Part shown: piece by piece, positions 23,871-35,944 of the stretch | How positions within the stretch are numbered: position 1 is the stretch's first letter | Layout of the letters: each line of letters begins with the position of its first letter | Source of the DNA: Saccopteryx bilineata | Taxonomy: Eukaryota > Chordata > Mammalia > Chiroptera > Emballonuridae | Assembly: GCF_036850765.1 (NCBI RefSeq) | Contig: NC_089494.1 | Coordinates: 228,364,779 to 228,428,778 of the forward strand | Direction: 5' to 3' | DNA: 64,000 nt | Notes under the pieces: model-generated | The model's database searches: none | The model's input: the letters and a program-made list of their open reading frames with translations, nothing else | What the model was told of the DNA's origin: nothing | Program-made: the position numbers and the translations under genes

Positions 23871-26800
23871 AAAATATTAACAATACAAGTATCTTCCTTC
23901 ATCTTGTTCTTCTCTCCACAAAGGGTTATCTGTTAAAAAGTCATAAGCGTTTCCTGAAATTGTTTTTGTAGCTTTGGGTGGAAGAATGCCCTGCTTCTCC
24001 TCTGACACGGGCCTTCCCGGGATCCTATGACAACCATGGGCATGAACAGAGCCCTTGTTCAATACAGAATACTCAGCCTTCATTTCAGCTGTTGGTAGGG
24101 GCGAGCTCTGTTTTACCGTGTTGATAGACCAGGAAATGGAAGGACGCTTTTTCTGGGACAGAGCTCTTATAGACAGACTCAACTATGGAAGGTGTGCCTC
24201 ACAACCCAGGGGAAAGGCAGTAATCTGCAGGGGAAGGCAAAGCTCCTCTCGGCCCCACCTGGGAGGATCTGCCCTGGCTTCTTAAACTTGTCTCTAACTG
24301 ATGAGCTACTTAGGACTCTTTCCACTTAATTACTTCCCTTGTTTTTCCCCCACTTTCTAAATATCTATGCTTTCAGTTATTGCCTCCAAAGGCATTATCT
24401 TGTCTTCTTTTAGTTCAATTCTCCTTTAATTTCTTGGCTATATTTTGACCTCCTTAAAGATTGTTTGTTTTTTTCTGTCCTCCTGGTGTTGCCAATGCTC
24501 CGCAGGCTAGTGTCGTTCACAGATTGTGTGAGTGAACTGCCTGCTCCCTCTTGGAGACCATAGAATTAGATATTACTTAGGAGCAGAGCTACCCCCACCT
24601 TGGCAATAGTCCATAAGCACCTGCCATCCCTCTGCTCCCTCTTCTTTTCCTCTGCAATGTATATAGCACTCCTCCCCCCACCTCCCTACCCCCAGAACTC
24701 CTACTTTCTACTCTGGCTCTTGATTCAAGAATATCTTTTATCCCATGTATGACTATTTGTATTCGGGTCACTAGAGCTCCCAATTCCTCTCTATTACAGA
24801 TGTGTCTCTAAGCTGAGGAGTAATCCATTTGTCCATCTTCTTATATACATTGGCTCACAACTGATATTTACTTAAAAATTGATGGCACCAAGTCGATATT
24901 GATTATTGACACCTGTAAATCTCACACATTTGTCCGTAATCTAAAATGTAACTGTAAATTTATTATGTTTAATGGAAGATGGACTTTGCCCTAATTTTGG
25001 CAATTGCTTTCCCCCGGTATGTAATCTAATTTAGGAGTTCCAGTCAGGGTCAGGAGTGGCTAGCTCAACGTGCCTACTAGGAATTATTTTAGAGAAAGAG
25101 GCAAGGCCACCAGATTAACGGCACCGTCTGCTCTGTTTCTCCTTGGGTATCCTTCCGGTTTTCAAGGGCCAGGATGGTGTTCTGACAGTGATCGTGACCT
25201 GTGCCCTGAGCAGTGGCCCCGGTGACCGGCCTGAAGCCAACTCTGCAGCTATTTTGCCCCATGTAGCTTTATCCAAGATTTAAAGCGTCATCATCAACAA
25301 CAAGAAAAACCTTAAGCTCAATTTCTGGCAGGGAGATCATTGGGTACAGGGTTCGTGGACTTCCTGTGTTTGAGATGCACTGTAAAACATTAGGGTTAGT
25401 TCAAGGAATGAAAAGATTCCAAACAAAATTAAATAAGTCAGCAAAAATTGTGAAGCAGACACAATTACAGTAGGGCAGAGCCTCACATTGCTTCTAAAAT
25501 GTCACGGTCCCACGGTGTCCTTGCCAGAGAGACCTGTTTGATCACATGACTGGGCTCTCTCATATACTCACAGAACAAAGCTCTTCCAGGATCCGGTCAT
25601 TTTGTGAACCTTTGGGGGACCTGGCTTTAGATTACATTTCTTTCTCTCATTTGAAGCAAGCTCCTCCGTTCTTTTTCTTGCCTCATGAATCCTTAAGCAA
25701 GTTGATCACCTGGTATCTCTAACAAATGAAATAATCAGCTGGAGCAACCACCAGGTGAGACCTCGGTTAAAACTCAGTGGCACACCTGTGACAAGTTTGT
25801 ATTTCTCCGGTTTTGCCTTTGCAGGGATGGGAAAAGGTCAGGTACGAGGGAAATACTGAGACCCACAGGAGTTGTTGGTAGCAGAGCTGCATCCAAACTA
25901 CACTCTCTGTACTTGGGTTTCTAAAAATAATAGCGACAGGGTCATGATTAAGGTGAGGCAAATGAGGCCACTCTTCTTTCGGTGCAGAATTTAAGGAGGC
26001 ACCAGAAATTTCAGTAATCACAATAAGTAATGTTTTGATGATTATTTTAAAAAATCAAAACTAATGCAAAAAAAAGTCTATGATGAACAAACGATCAAAA
26101 TTTATTTTAAATAAAGACAAGATCAATAAGCTGAATTTATTTTTAAATTATTTAAGACTATCAGTCAGAGAAACTGTCAAATACAGCAAGTCCCTTCATT
26201 GAAAATGAGATAAGCAAAGAGGAAGGCTTTGCAACTAACCTTCTGTTTTTAGCATAAATAAAATATTTAAACTTAAAATGATGTTGTGATTTTTAATATT
26301 ACATTTCATGTTTCCCAAATTTTTTCAATTACCTGAGTGATGCCATTACAATTACACAGAAAACACGTGTATCAGGAGATACACACTTCCTTTAGCCTCA
26401 GGCTGCGACGTGGGTCAGCACAGCACGAGTGGGATAAATGCATCTGTATTCAGAAATGTCTTCAGTGCATTTTTGCGAACGTGTTGGTCATAGACCCAGT
26501 AGGAATTTTCCGTAGGCGTGGCTTTCTAGTAGGTGCCCCTCCCCTAAATAAGTGGAGAACTCCAAGAGGGCCAGTACACCTCGGGCAATTGTGCATCTTC
26601 TCTGCAGGGCTGAGGGAGGGCAGGGGAAGGAGCACCTGCAGCTGCAGGACTTCCGGTTCATTCCATTGTCCCCGCCTCCGCTGCCCTCGGCCTGCCACTA
26701 TTTTAACTTCTCCATTTGTTAGTGAACTCCAGGGAAAGTTAACCAATGTTTGTGCTTTGGGGAGGAAAAAGTATCTCTGATTTGCCATTTGTTTAAATGG

Positions 26801-27704
26801 TTTCCACTTCTCTTGTGTTGTTTTGTTGGCAAATTTTAGAACAGCAAGAATGATCAAAATAAAGGAGTGCTTACAAACAAATGGAGGGCCCCAATTTCCC
26901 CAAATATCTGGGGATCAGGTCAAACATGAAGGGTTCTAACGTGGAACTCGTTAGCCAATGAGGACTTTCTTCTGTTTATAAAAATCTACCCGATGCCATT
27001 AAATATCTTTGCATTTTCTAAATCGTGTTCATGGTCCTTGTTTTTGCTTTTAAGAGCCCTACTTTTCTGCTTTATTAACCATGATTTTTCCATCCCCTCT
27101 GTAGACAAGAATTGCTAATAGCTTCCTCTAGGCCCCGGGCAGGGCCTCCTGCTCAGCCTGCCGCCTCACCAGAGAAAACAGAGCGTCTTAAGCTCTGGGC
27201 GTGGTTATTCCCCTGCAGTGCGTCCTGGAGTTTTTCCTGTTCGGTCTCCACACACTTTGTAGCAGGGACACTGATAAAGCAGGGAGCTTGCAGAGGAGGG
27301 TGGTCGGGCTTCTGGAGTCTGCAGACCTGAAGGAACGTCAGGTGAACCTAAGGCTGCTGAACCTGGGGGAGAACACGCGGTGTGCCTTCAAATACTGAGA
27401 GGGCTGAAGGAAATGCACATTTTCTAAATAGCTCCTAGGATATTGCTGGCACTTGTGGAGGGGTGGGTGAATTCTAGAGAGGCATATTCTTGCTCAATAT
27501 ATGGACTTTCCCTCCCTAATAGAGTTATCCAAAGGAGGAACGATCTGTTTTATAAAGTAATACAGGTCTGTTGCATTTAAGGACCATTTCTCAAGACTCT
27601 CTTTCAACCTGCAGAGTCAATGGCTACAACATTGCGTCTTTGTGAAGGTTATAGTTCCAATTCAGGACATACTGCCCTTTGACTCTAAGGATGGATTCTC
27701 CCCC

Positions 27705-28262
27705 CCCCCTTTTTTAAATTTTGCAATTATGGTTTACTTTCAATATTATTTTGTATTGGTATTAGGTGGATGTATAGTGGTTAGACAATCATATACTTTA
27801 CAGAGTGATTCCCCAGATATTTCCAGTACCCTACCTGGCACCATACATAGTTATCACAATATTATTGACTATATTCCCTATGCTATACATTATATCCCCA
27901 CGACTATTTTTTTAACTACCTGTTTGTACTTCTTAATTTCTCCACTTCTTTCTCCCAGTTACCCAACCCACCTCCCCTCTGGCAACCGCCCATCAGTCTG
28001 TTTTCTGTGTTTATGAGTGTGTTTCAATTTTATTTGTTCATTCATTTTGGTTTTTAGATTCCACATGTAAGTAGAAACATATGGTACTTTCCCTGACTTA
28101 GTTTACTTAGCATAATACCCTCTAGATCCATCCATACTGTCACAAATGGTTAAGATTTTATTCTTTTTATGGCCAAGTGATATTCCATTGTATATATGTA
28201 CCACATCTTTTTTACCCACTTGTTTGTTGATGGGCATTTGAGTTATTTAGAATGGGTTCTTT
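27705..28262 (-). mobile_element. L1 3' end, antisense, 5'-truncated
   Basis: The reverse complement ends in an A tail (T run near 27710) and contains the L1 3'UTR landmarks seen here as 'gccaagtgatattccattgt' and 'tgtttgttgatgggcatttg'. The 124-residue ORF within it is not a gene. Confidence 0.75.
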
Positions 28263-28466
28263 TTAATAACATGATGTCCCATTACTATTGTTGGAAAACT
28301 GTGACTCACGCAACTATTGAAGAGATGCTTTAGAGTCAAGTCTTGTCCTTTCAGTAGGAGGAAAATATGAAATTGTCAGTGAAGTATATCCATCGCCTTT
28401 TTAATGAGTATATGGTTTACTCTGGTGACTTCATGAGGTAACTGTTGTCTATAAAACCCATGTGCA

Positions 28467-28578
28467 GCCTGACCTGTGGTGGCGCAGTGGATAAAGCATC
28501 GACCTGGAATGCTGAGATTGCCGGTTCAAAACCCTGGGCTTGCCCAGTCAAGGCACATATGAGAGTTGAAGCTTCCTG

Positions 28579-28617
<39 letters not shown>

Positions 28618-28644
28618 AAATGAATAAATTTAAAAAAAGTGTTT
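28467..28644 (+). mobile_element. Short bat tRNA-derived SINE (GCCTGACC type)
   Basis: Starts GCCTGACCTGTGGTGGCGCA, has a pol III B box-like GGTTCAAAACCCTGG, a (CT)n stretch and an AATAAAT-rich tail. The perfect 14-bp target duplication AAAACCCATGTGCA (28453-28466, 28645-28658) fixes both ends. Confidence 0.93.
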
Positions 28645-28780
28645 AAAACCCATGTGCATTTAGAGAGTTAGTGGGGCAATGGCACACCAGGGACTCCATT
28701 GTTCTGGGAAGTTATCTCAGGCAGAAATGTTTCTACTTCCAAACAGGCTGTATCCCAAAGGCTATTCTTAAGTCTATTGG

Positions 28781-28970
28781 GGCCTGACCTGTGGTGGCAT
28801 AGTGGATAAAGCATCAACCTGGAATGCTGAGGTTGCTGGTTCAAAACCCTGGCCTTGCCCGGTCAAGGCATATATGGGAGTTGAAGCTTCCTGCTCCTCC
28901 TCCACTTCTCTCTCTCTCTCTTTCTCTCTCTCCCCTCTAAAATGAATAAATAAAAATATTAAAAAAAAAT
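28781..28970 (+). mobile_element. Second short bat SINE of the same family
   Basis: Same start and internal layout as the copy 140 bp upstream and same orientation. Flanked by TTAAGTCTATTGG (28768-28780) and TTAAGACTATTGG (28971-28983), one mismatch, showing an independent insertion rather than a tandem duplication. Confidence 0.92.
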
Positions 28971-29394
28971 TTAAGACTATTGGGTTTTTAGTGTAGGGAC
29001 AGTACACATACTACTTCTAATGACCCTCTCGGTTGAGGACAGCACTGATTCACACTTGTTCAGGAATATATCTTTGTTGTCAGCCACAGAAGGTCAGAAT
29101 TTGAAAGTTAGGTAGAAGAATGTCTGTATAAGTTTCAGGTGAGACCATAAACTGGTGAGAAAGGAAGCAGATTAGAGACAAACAGAGGTGGAGATTTTTA
29201 TTTTTCCTGGCACTGCTCAGCACTACAGTATGTAGACAACACATAGGTCTTTGGGTCACCGCAGGCTTCTCGTCTACCCCAACTCAGAGGAAAGGGGAAA
29301 AGAATGGTTTCCAAGCCACAGTAGGGTTGCACCACCTCCATCCCCCATACACACACTCAGTGAGGGAATCCATTTCTGTGCTCTTTCTCCAAAC

Positions 29395-29396
<2 letters not shown>

Positions 29397-29430
<34 letters not shown>
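29397..29430 (+). repeat. Poly-A run, 34 bases
   Basis: Uninterrupted A run with no recognisable retroposon immediately upstream. Confidence 0.9.
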
Positions 29431-29432
<2 letters not shown>

Positions 29433-29971
29433 AACCATTTACAGGTTGCTCTCCTTCCTTCAGCCAGGGCTGGAAGTGCTGATATCCAACACATTAATTA
29501 ATGTAGATGGACCCAAAGATGACAAGCCTTCTCGCTCACTTTTGGAGGAGAAATAGTTTACCTTTTAAGCCCTAATGATTTTTTATTATTTCCTCTCAGT
29601 GCAGTAGCACAGCACATCTATGTCAAAAGTATGATACATCACACATTTATATGATGTAAACTGGAAATAAGAAATGTCGGGTTAATGTTCTTAATCATAT
29701 TTTTAAAAGTCTACCTAGTTCTTTCTTTAGAGCCAAAACTGCTTGTTCAGTCAATTCTCTCATAATCTGTGTTTATTCATATAGGCTTTATTTAGTCTAA
29801 AGCAAAGTTGGAAAATATATACAGCAGTGTTTACATTAATATTATATGAAGAATCTGGTTTATGCACAAGGGCGAGTGCCAGGGAATTCAAACTGCTCTC
29901 AGAGGGAGAGGACAAAGGGAGGAAGAGAACCAGAAGGAGGAAAGGAGAGAGAGAGGAGGGAGGGAAGAGGT

Positions 29972-30128
29972 GGAAGGAAGGGAGGAAGGAAAGGAAAGGA
30001 AAGGAAAGGAAAGGAAAGGAAAGGAAAGGAAAGGAAAGGAAAGGGGAGGGAGGGAGGGAGGGAAGAAGGAAGGAAGGAAAGAGAGAGAGAGAAAGAAAGA
30101 AAGAAAGAAAGAAAGAAGGAAAGAAAGG
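29972..30128 (+). repeat. Pure purine microsatellite: (GGAAA)n core
   Basis: 157 bases without a pyrimidine, mostly GGAAA units then GGGA and GAAA units. Charged Lys/Glu/Gly/Arg ORFs here are repeat artefacts. Confidence 0.96.
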
Positions 30129-30359
30129 TATTGGAGTTGGAATGAAAACCTGCCATTTTTGCTTGCCCCCTCGGGCATTTTAGCACTCAGTAAAGTCAAA
30201 GAAACCTTTTATTCAGAGATCTCGGCAAAACCTATTTGCAAGGCAGCATAATGAGGTTTTTTTTAAAAGCGTCTAATGTCCCAGGACTCTCAGAGTTGGT
30301 TAGTTACATGATGGGATTTTGACTAGTCATAGTCAGGGGATAAGCTGGGAGACAAAGCA

Positions 30360-30570
30360 GCAAAGTAGGTGCAGAGCCCGGAGTCAGCAACCCCTTCTTG
30401 GTTTGTTTCTTTTTTGGTGTGACTAGCCAGTTACTTACATGTCACACTTCAGTTTCCTTATCTGTTAAAAGAAAGAAAGAAAGAAAAACCTGGGGATTTG
30501 TGAGTATTAAATAACATGATATATAAGGCCCCTAGCACAGTGCCTGGCATGTGGTCCGTGCTCTGTTAGA
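30360..30570 (+). repeat. MIR SINE fragment
   Basis: 'cagtttccttatctgttaaa' followed, after a GAAA expansion, by 'cctagcacagtgcctggcat', the MIR tail pattern. Confidence 0.65.
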
Positions 30571-30712
30571 AAGCAAAGAATAAAAAATTTTCCAAAATAG
30601 CCAATCACCCAGAAGAGAACAAACCACCTCCAATTTATTGGCACCAAATCACAGCACTCCAGTTCTGCAAGAGACTATAACTCTATAACTAGTTGGGTGA
30701 TTTGCTTTTTTC

Positions 30713-31069
30713 TTTTCTTTTTTTTTTTTTTTTTTTTGCATTTTTATGAAGCTGGAAACAGGGAGGCAGTCAGACAGACTCCCGCATGTACCCGACTGGG
30801 ATCCACCCAGCACGCCCACCAGGGGTCTATGCTCTGCCCATCTGGGGCATCACTCTGTTGCATTCAGAGCCATCCTAGCACCTGAGGCAGAGGCCACAGA
30901 GCCATCCTCAGCGCCCAGGCCATCTTTGCTCCAATGGAGCCTTGGCTGCGGGAGGGGAAGAGAGAGACAGAGAAGAAGGAGAGGGGGAGGGTTGGAGAAG
31001 CAGATGGGCGCTTCTCCTGTGTGCCGTGGCTGGGAATCGAACCCGGGACTCCTGCACACCAGGCCAACG
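30713..31069 (-). mobile_element. Bat VES-like SINE, minus strand, 5'-truncated
   Basis: T-rich start, then 'gaagctggaaacagggaggc' as in the other minus-strand copies; it stops at 'ccaggccaacg', so the A-box end of the tRNA-like head is missing. No target duplication is evident. Confidence 0.85.
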
Positions 31070-31400
31070 TGTTCTTCAAACAGAATATTATTAGGAACCT
31101 GATGTGTCCAAGAATTAAAAGTGGAGCTAACACTGGGTGAGGCAGAGATGTGGCCACCACACCACCCTCCAGTCCTTCCCACCACTGGAGGACGCGGAGG
31201 CATCTGACACCTTCCAGAGCACAATTTGAAAACCGAAAATCGGGTCCTCCTTCTCCGTTTCCCCAGGAAGGGAATGGCCCCGAAATGTGAAGTTGTTTTC
31301 CATGGTGCAAACAGAGCGACATTCCTATCATTTCTAGTAAGGGACATGAAGAAGAATGGGTGGGACCAAAGCACGCGAGAGGATATTTGACAGAATTCTT

Positions 31401-31526
31401 TATTTTATTATTATTATTAATTTTAATGGGGTGACATAGATCAATCAGGGTACATATGTTCAGAGAAAACATCTCCAGGTTATTTTGACATTTGATTATG
31501 TTGCACACCCATCACCCAAAGTCAAA
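31401..31526 (-). mobile_element. Very short 5'-truncated L1 insertion, antisense
   Basis: 126 bases of L1 3' tail in reverse orientation ('taatggggtgacatagatca'). The perfect 14-bp target duplication TTGACAGAATTCTT (31387-31400, 31527-31540) proves a retrotransposition event. Confidence 0.85.
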
Positions 31527-32194
31527 TTGACAGAATTCTTACAGAGAAGACTTAAAAGATTTAGAGCATTAGTTCAAAATATGTAAGTCATGTTCTATAG
31601 TGGAAAATAATTTTGGGGGTGGCCCATTTCCACTTTCATGTTTATTTTTCAACTGTGTCTCATGCCACTTAAAGTTTTCCCTGGGTGGCTCTGGTACCTT
31701 CTATCAGCCTTGAGGACAAATAGCAGCTGGGTATGTTTCCATAAAATTTGACTAGAAACAGCTTCACCTTCTGTTGCCCCCTCCACCTCAGCCTCCTGTA
31801 GTCCCTTTGATGCCAGAGAAACTGCTGTGACTCCTGCCTGTTTTCCCATTCAGGGTATTTACTTCAACCTCCTGACTGGGGTGTCCTCTCCGGCATGTTA
31901 GCACAGCCCAGAAATGTAAACACAAAGCCGCCCCAATGGAAGTCTGAAGTCAATGTATTTTCTTTTTGAGATAAGGCGATGTTTGCACAAACAACCTCGG
32001 ACTTTATTTGGATAAGAGGAAAGATATCACACAATTTATGACTGCTGTGCTGTTTCCAAATGTAGCCGGTTTCCTGTTGGGCTGTTCACGTGTCTGATGT
32101 TCTCGTGGAATGCTGCAAGTCTTTCACTGACTTTCAGAAAACAACAGAGTGGAGTTGGGGAGTAGTGTGGGGTGTGGGATTCCTGTTTTTATAA

Positions 32195-32410
32195 TTCTTA
32201 AAATATTTTCTTTATTGATTTGAGAGAGAGACACCTATTTGAGAGAGAGAGAGAAAGGGAGAGAGAGAGAAACAACGATTTGTTGTGGGTGTGGGGTTCT
32301 TAATCGTTACAAGAGCAGACCATGTCTCCTCGGGCACGCCTCTGTTTGCACTGCCAACCTGGGCTGCTAATGAGTTGCACTCACACCCACTCGGCCAAAC
32401 AGGGGATGCC
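32195..32410 (-). repeat. Diverged bat SINE-like sequence
   Basis: A 'ctttattgatttgagagaga' start, (GA)n stretch and later text resemble antisense copies of bat SINEs with GA-rich middles. It is too diverged for a firm family call. Confidence 0.4.
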
Positions 32411-32769
32411 ATGAGAGCTGGGACATAGTCTTTAAAGTTCTCTGGCAGGTCTCTATACCCAACTCACTCCCTAGCCTAGAGCTTGTGCCAAAAAACTACT
32501 TACTGACTAATTTTCCAAGAGACTTCCTAGATTTTAATAGGCATGCTAATTACTTCATTATTTTGTATTTCTATACCAAAGAAAAATACATAACATGATA
32601 CTATTCTACTGGTTTGAAATATATATATATATATATACATATTAAATAAAAGACTACTATTAGAACTAAACAAAAAGACCCCTTGTAGGAATGAAAGGTT
32701 TCAGTTTCCAGGCCGAGTGAGCTAGACTAGAGAAAAAATGAATTCAATAGCAATACATGCAAGAATTGT

Positions 32770-32950
32770 AGACTATCTATTGATCACTGATTGTATACCA
32801 GGCACAATTCTAAAAGCTTATGTATCATATCTCATTTAATTCTTACATCAGTCCCATGAGGTCAGCTGTTACTATCACCAAGGCTTAAATTATTGTCCAT
32901 GGTGGTGGTGGGATTTGAACCTGGGCAGTGTGTCTCCAGAGCCTGCTTAA
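32770..32950 (-). repeat. MIR SINE, antisense
   Basis: 'atctcatttaattcttacat' and 'gggatttgaacctgggcagt' are the antisense MIR landmarks. Confidence 0.65.
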
Positions 32951-33319
32951 CCAGTAAATAACTAACTGATTGAGTGAGTAAAATGCATACCAAAAACAAT
33001 GCTTTCACCATAGTAGAAATACAGCAGCCTCAACAGCCCTTATTTCTTCTCAGATCAGTTAGTAGAAAGCTCTGATGTCCTACATTTCCTCAGCTTCGAA
33101 GAAAGATGGAAAAGAAAGATAGGAAAAATCCATCAGCATGTTACCTGTTTTTCTTCTCTTGAGCCAACAGAGAATTTTATAACTCACTGATGTATTTTAT
33201 TTTTTTTTAACAGATTACATTTCTTAGAGCCTATTACTTCTGAGTTACTCTAGGCACTTTTCAGATACTACCCAAATGATTTTTCCATAGCACCATGAGA
33301 ATGTGAAAGGAGAACACTA

Positions 33320-33445
33320 TTCCCTCTCTAAAAGGTGGTTAAATTGAGGCGTAGTGAGGCAGGGTCGCTTGCCCAAGGTCCCGTCACTCAACCCTGGCCT
33401 TCTGAATCAGAGATCGGTGGCCTGTCTACCGGCCGCACTGTCTCA
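33320..33445 (-). repeat. MIR-type fragment just upstream of the LNX1 RING exon
   Basis: 'taaattgaggcgtagtgagg' and 'gcttgcccaaggtcccgtca' match antisense MIR. It ends about 60 bases before the exon, so the acceptor region abuts an old SINE. Confidence 0.6.
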
Positions 33446-33490
33446 TGTCTGTAACAGAGGGTCTTCAGTTTGCCATGTAAACAAAGATGT

Positions 33491-33602
33491 CATCTTGTTC
33501 TCTCTTAGATTTGTGGATGGCTTCTAGAAGACCTTGATTGGCTCCTGAGGAAATATTACTGTGCTGGGTTGGTTTCCTGTCCCCCTGTCCCCCTGGTCGA
33601 CC
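33491..33602 (+). promoter_or_regulatory. LNX1: Splice acceptor and 5'UTR part of the LNX1 RING exon
   Basis: A pyrimidine-rich stretch ending in TCTCTTAG (AG at 33507-33508) is the best acceptor before the LNX1 start codon, so the exon probably begins at 33509 and carries about 94 bases of 5'UTR. This leader holds a short complete upstream ORF (ATG 33517, TGA 33535-33537, six codons) that ends before the main ATG. The acceptor assignment is by inspection only; an alternative AG lies near 33526 but lacks as good a tract. Confidence 0.65.
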
Positions 33603-33994
33603 ATGAGCCAGCCAGACACTGCTGATGACCCGGATCCCAACCCCACACCTCTGTGTGTGGTGTGTGGCCAAACCCACTCTCCTGAGGAAAATCACTTCTA
33701 CACCTACACAGAAGATGTGGACGATGACCTCATGTGCCACATCTGCCTACAAGCATTGCTGGACCCTCTGGACACTCCCTGTGGACACACCTACTGTACA
33801 CTCTGCCTCACCAACTTCCTAGTGAACAAGGACTTCTGCCCCCTGGATCGCAAGCCTGTGGTTCTCCAGCACTGCAAGAAATCCAGCATCCTGGTCCACA
33901 AGCTCCTCAACAAGCTGACGGTGACCTGCCCGTTCACCGAGCACTGCGCCGCGGTGCTGCAGCGCTGCGACCTTGAGCATCACTTTCACACCAG
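33603..33994 (+). CDS. LNX1: LNX1 first coding exon (p80 isoform): N-terminal zinc finger and RING finger
   Basis: LNX1 is a cytoplasmic RING-type E3 ubiquitin ligase and PDZ scaffold that ubiquitinates the cell-fate determinant NUMB. This exon encodes 130 complete codons plus two bases. It starts [18 protein letters not shown], close to the LNX1 N-terminus as I know it and distinct from LNX2. Visible zinc ligands are Cys18/Cys21, then a RING set Cys45, Cys48, Cys60, His62, Cys65, Cys68, Cys79 and Asp82, then Cys109, Cys115, Cys122 and a His pair of the post-RING finger. The ATG has A at -3. An in-frame GTG 14 codons upstream was not used. The exon stops at a donor (AG|gtaggg, 33995) in the middle of a codon; read-through gives an immediate TAG, as expected of an intron. 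The rest of the protein (Numb-binding motif, four PDZ domains) is not in the window. The exon is intact, with no frameshift. Confidence 0.96.
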
Positions 33995-34224
33995 GTAGGG
34001 CCCCTCCTCCGCCCACTGTGAGCCGGCGCTCACCTGCCTCCCGCAGGCGGGGCTCCACCTGTGTCCTGGTGCTCCATGCAGGCCTGTTTCTCTGTCTGCT
34101 TCTTTGCAACCAGTGAAAGAATTCATTCAAAATAAGAAACATTTTAATTAAGTGTTTGTGGTTGTGGCACAGCATAAGGAAATGGCACAGGGTAGAACTG
34201 TGTTCTCTGTGTGTGTGCTTTGGG

Positions 34225-34490
34225 GGGGGGGATTGGAGGTAAAATAGACGCAAGATAAAATTTACCATTTTAATGAGTTTTATTAAGTGTCCAGTTCAGG
34301 GGCCTTAAATGCATTCACGTTGCTGTGCATCATCCCTCACCATCATCCGTCCTCAGAACTTTTTTCATCTTCCAGAACTGAAACTGTACCCATGCAACAA
34401 AATCTCCCGTTCCCTCCCCTCCAGAATGGGTAACCACGGTTCTACTCTCTGTCTCCATGAACCTGGCTGTGCTGAGAACCTAGAAAAGGG
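34225..34490 (-). mobile_element. L1 3' part (old L1M type), antisense
   Basis: 'aaaatttaccattttaatga', 'aagtgtccagttcaggggcc' and 'cttccagaactgaaactgta' are the familiar antisense L1M 3'UTR phrases. Confidence 0.65.
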
Positions 34491-35638
34491 GAACCCTTTG
34501 ATATTTGCCCTCATGACTGGCTTGGTTCAGATGTGTGCCTTTTGAAATGTGAGAGAGAATGGGAAGATCTGGTGAGCGGCTTTCTCTGAAGCTTGTGATC
34601 CCCAAGAACGCTCCTGGGTGGGCACCACTGTCTTTTCATGTAAGAAAAAAATGTCTCCTAACATGACCCATACTTATTAGAATTTCCTCTGGACAGGAAT
34701 TGGCGAAGCCCAGCTGTTCTCTGAAGAGATAGGAGTTATTTTTGACTAAGGATTAAAATGAGAAATTTAGAAAACATTTTGTCCTTTAAGCGAATTGTTC
34801 TATGAACTTTTTGGTCAAGGTGCACACCCCGGCCGCAGACGGACAGAGTGACCGCCACTGCTGCAGGCAGCGTCACCTGCTCCACCTGTCCGCCCATGAT
34901 TTTGTCCAGGTGCATGACGTTCCTGGGCAGCCCTCAGGGCGGCCCTGGGTCTAGCTCCACATGAGGTGGTGTCTTAGAACATGTAAGGTGCTTAGTAAAG
35001 TGTGAACAATAATGCCGCAATTATTTTGTGAGAGAGAATTTGGTGTTTATCTCGGTTTCTATCATGACCAGGGCAAGAAGCAAGTGCAGGTATTTCTTCT
35101 TAAAGGTCACATTCCTTAGGCCATGAATTGGAGTCTTTGTCTTTGGGGACACACAGATTCTCTACCATGGGAGTCTGCATCCAAAGCAGGGGCCGGGGTG
35201 TAATGCTCACATGGTTTCTACAGTCATTACGCCCGAGAAGTCGCTCTGCTCCCCAAGGTGCTGAGCCAGACGCCTCTAACTCGGTGTGTGGTTGCCTCTG
35301 CCCCTGCGTTATTGCTGGTATGTGAGCTAGGGTGCTCCTCTTCTGTGACTGACTGGGAGGGGATGTGGCCAGAGGAGAAGAGGGTAGGGAGTCCATCTGT
35401 GACCTTTGCTGAGAGTTGTCTCCAGGTAGGAGAGGTGTCACCTGGGTGGAAGTAGGTCTGGGGTCAGGGATGAGGTAGGTGCAGCAGGTGCTGGTGCAGA
35501 ACCAGAGCTGGGACCGGGACCACACTAGGTGGAGGAGCTGAGGGGCGGGCGGGAAAGGCCCCGGTATAGTTCCTTCTGCACGTCGTATCCCCGTGTTTCT
35601 GAATTGCTGCAACTTACACATTTGCGTTTGGGAGCTCT

Positions 35639-35910
35639 GTTGGTTTCCATTTGCTGCTGTAACAAATGATCAAAAAAGTAATGGCTTAAAACCACAAAAA
35701 TGTGGTATCTACAGTTGTAAGGGTTCTAAGTTCAACCTGGGTCCCAAGGTACCAACATCAAAGTGTTGGGAAGGCTAGTTCCTTTTGGCTTTAGGGAAGA
35801 ATTGCTTTCTTGCCTTATCCAGCTTCTCGAGGTCACCTGCTTTCCTTGGCTTGTGGCCTGTTTTTCTATCTTCAAAGATGGCATTACAGAATCTCTCTCT
35901 CTCTCTCTTC

Positions 35911-35944
<34 letters not shown>

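Larger units (their letters stand above)
16767..33508 (+). other. LNX1: Putative LNX1 intron 1
   Basis: Between the candidate 5' exon and the RING exon I see no coding exon. The interval holds MIR-type fragments, an MLT1-type LTR (22.2 kb), L2-type material (23.5 kb), an L1 3' end (27.7 kb), two short bat SINEs (28.5 and 28.8 kb), a purine microsatellite (30.0 kb) and a truncated SINE (30.7 kb). The stretch 24.2-25.9 kb shows nothing I can name. Around 25.9-26.3 kb is AT-rich DNA that may be an old repeat, and 26.3-27.6 kb has a GC-richer patch with no recognisable protein. Confidence 0.4.

Noticed and set aside
26337..26857. Overlapping 147- and 131-residue ORFs in a GC-richer patch
   Set aside because: Neither strand resembles a known protein; overlap on both strands suggests composition rather than coding.
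27642..28016. 124-residue ORF
   Set aside because: Falls in an antisense L1 3'UTR.
28578..28612. Possible CRISPR-like or regulatory repeat
   Set aside because: Simple (CT)n inside a SINE; no spaced direct repeats exist anywhere in the window.
30850..31508. 174- and 214-residue minus-strand ORFs
   Set aside because: They run through a truncated SINE and an L1 fragment with no protein family pattern.
33561..33602. In-frame extension of LNX1 by 14 residues
   Set aside because: It begins with GTG, not ATG, and LNX1 starts at the well-placed ATG at 33603.
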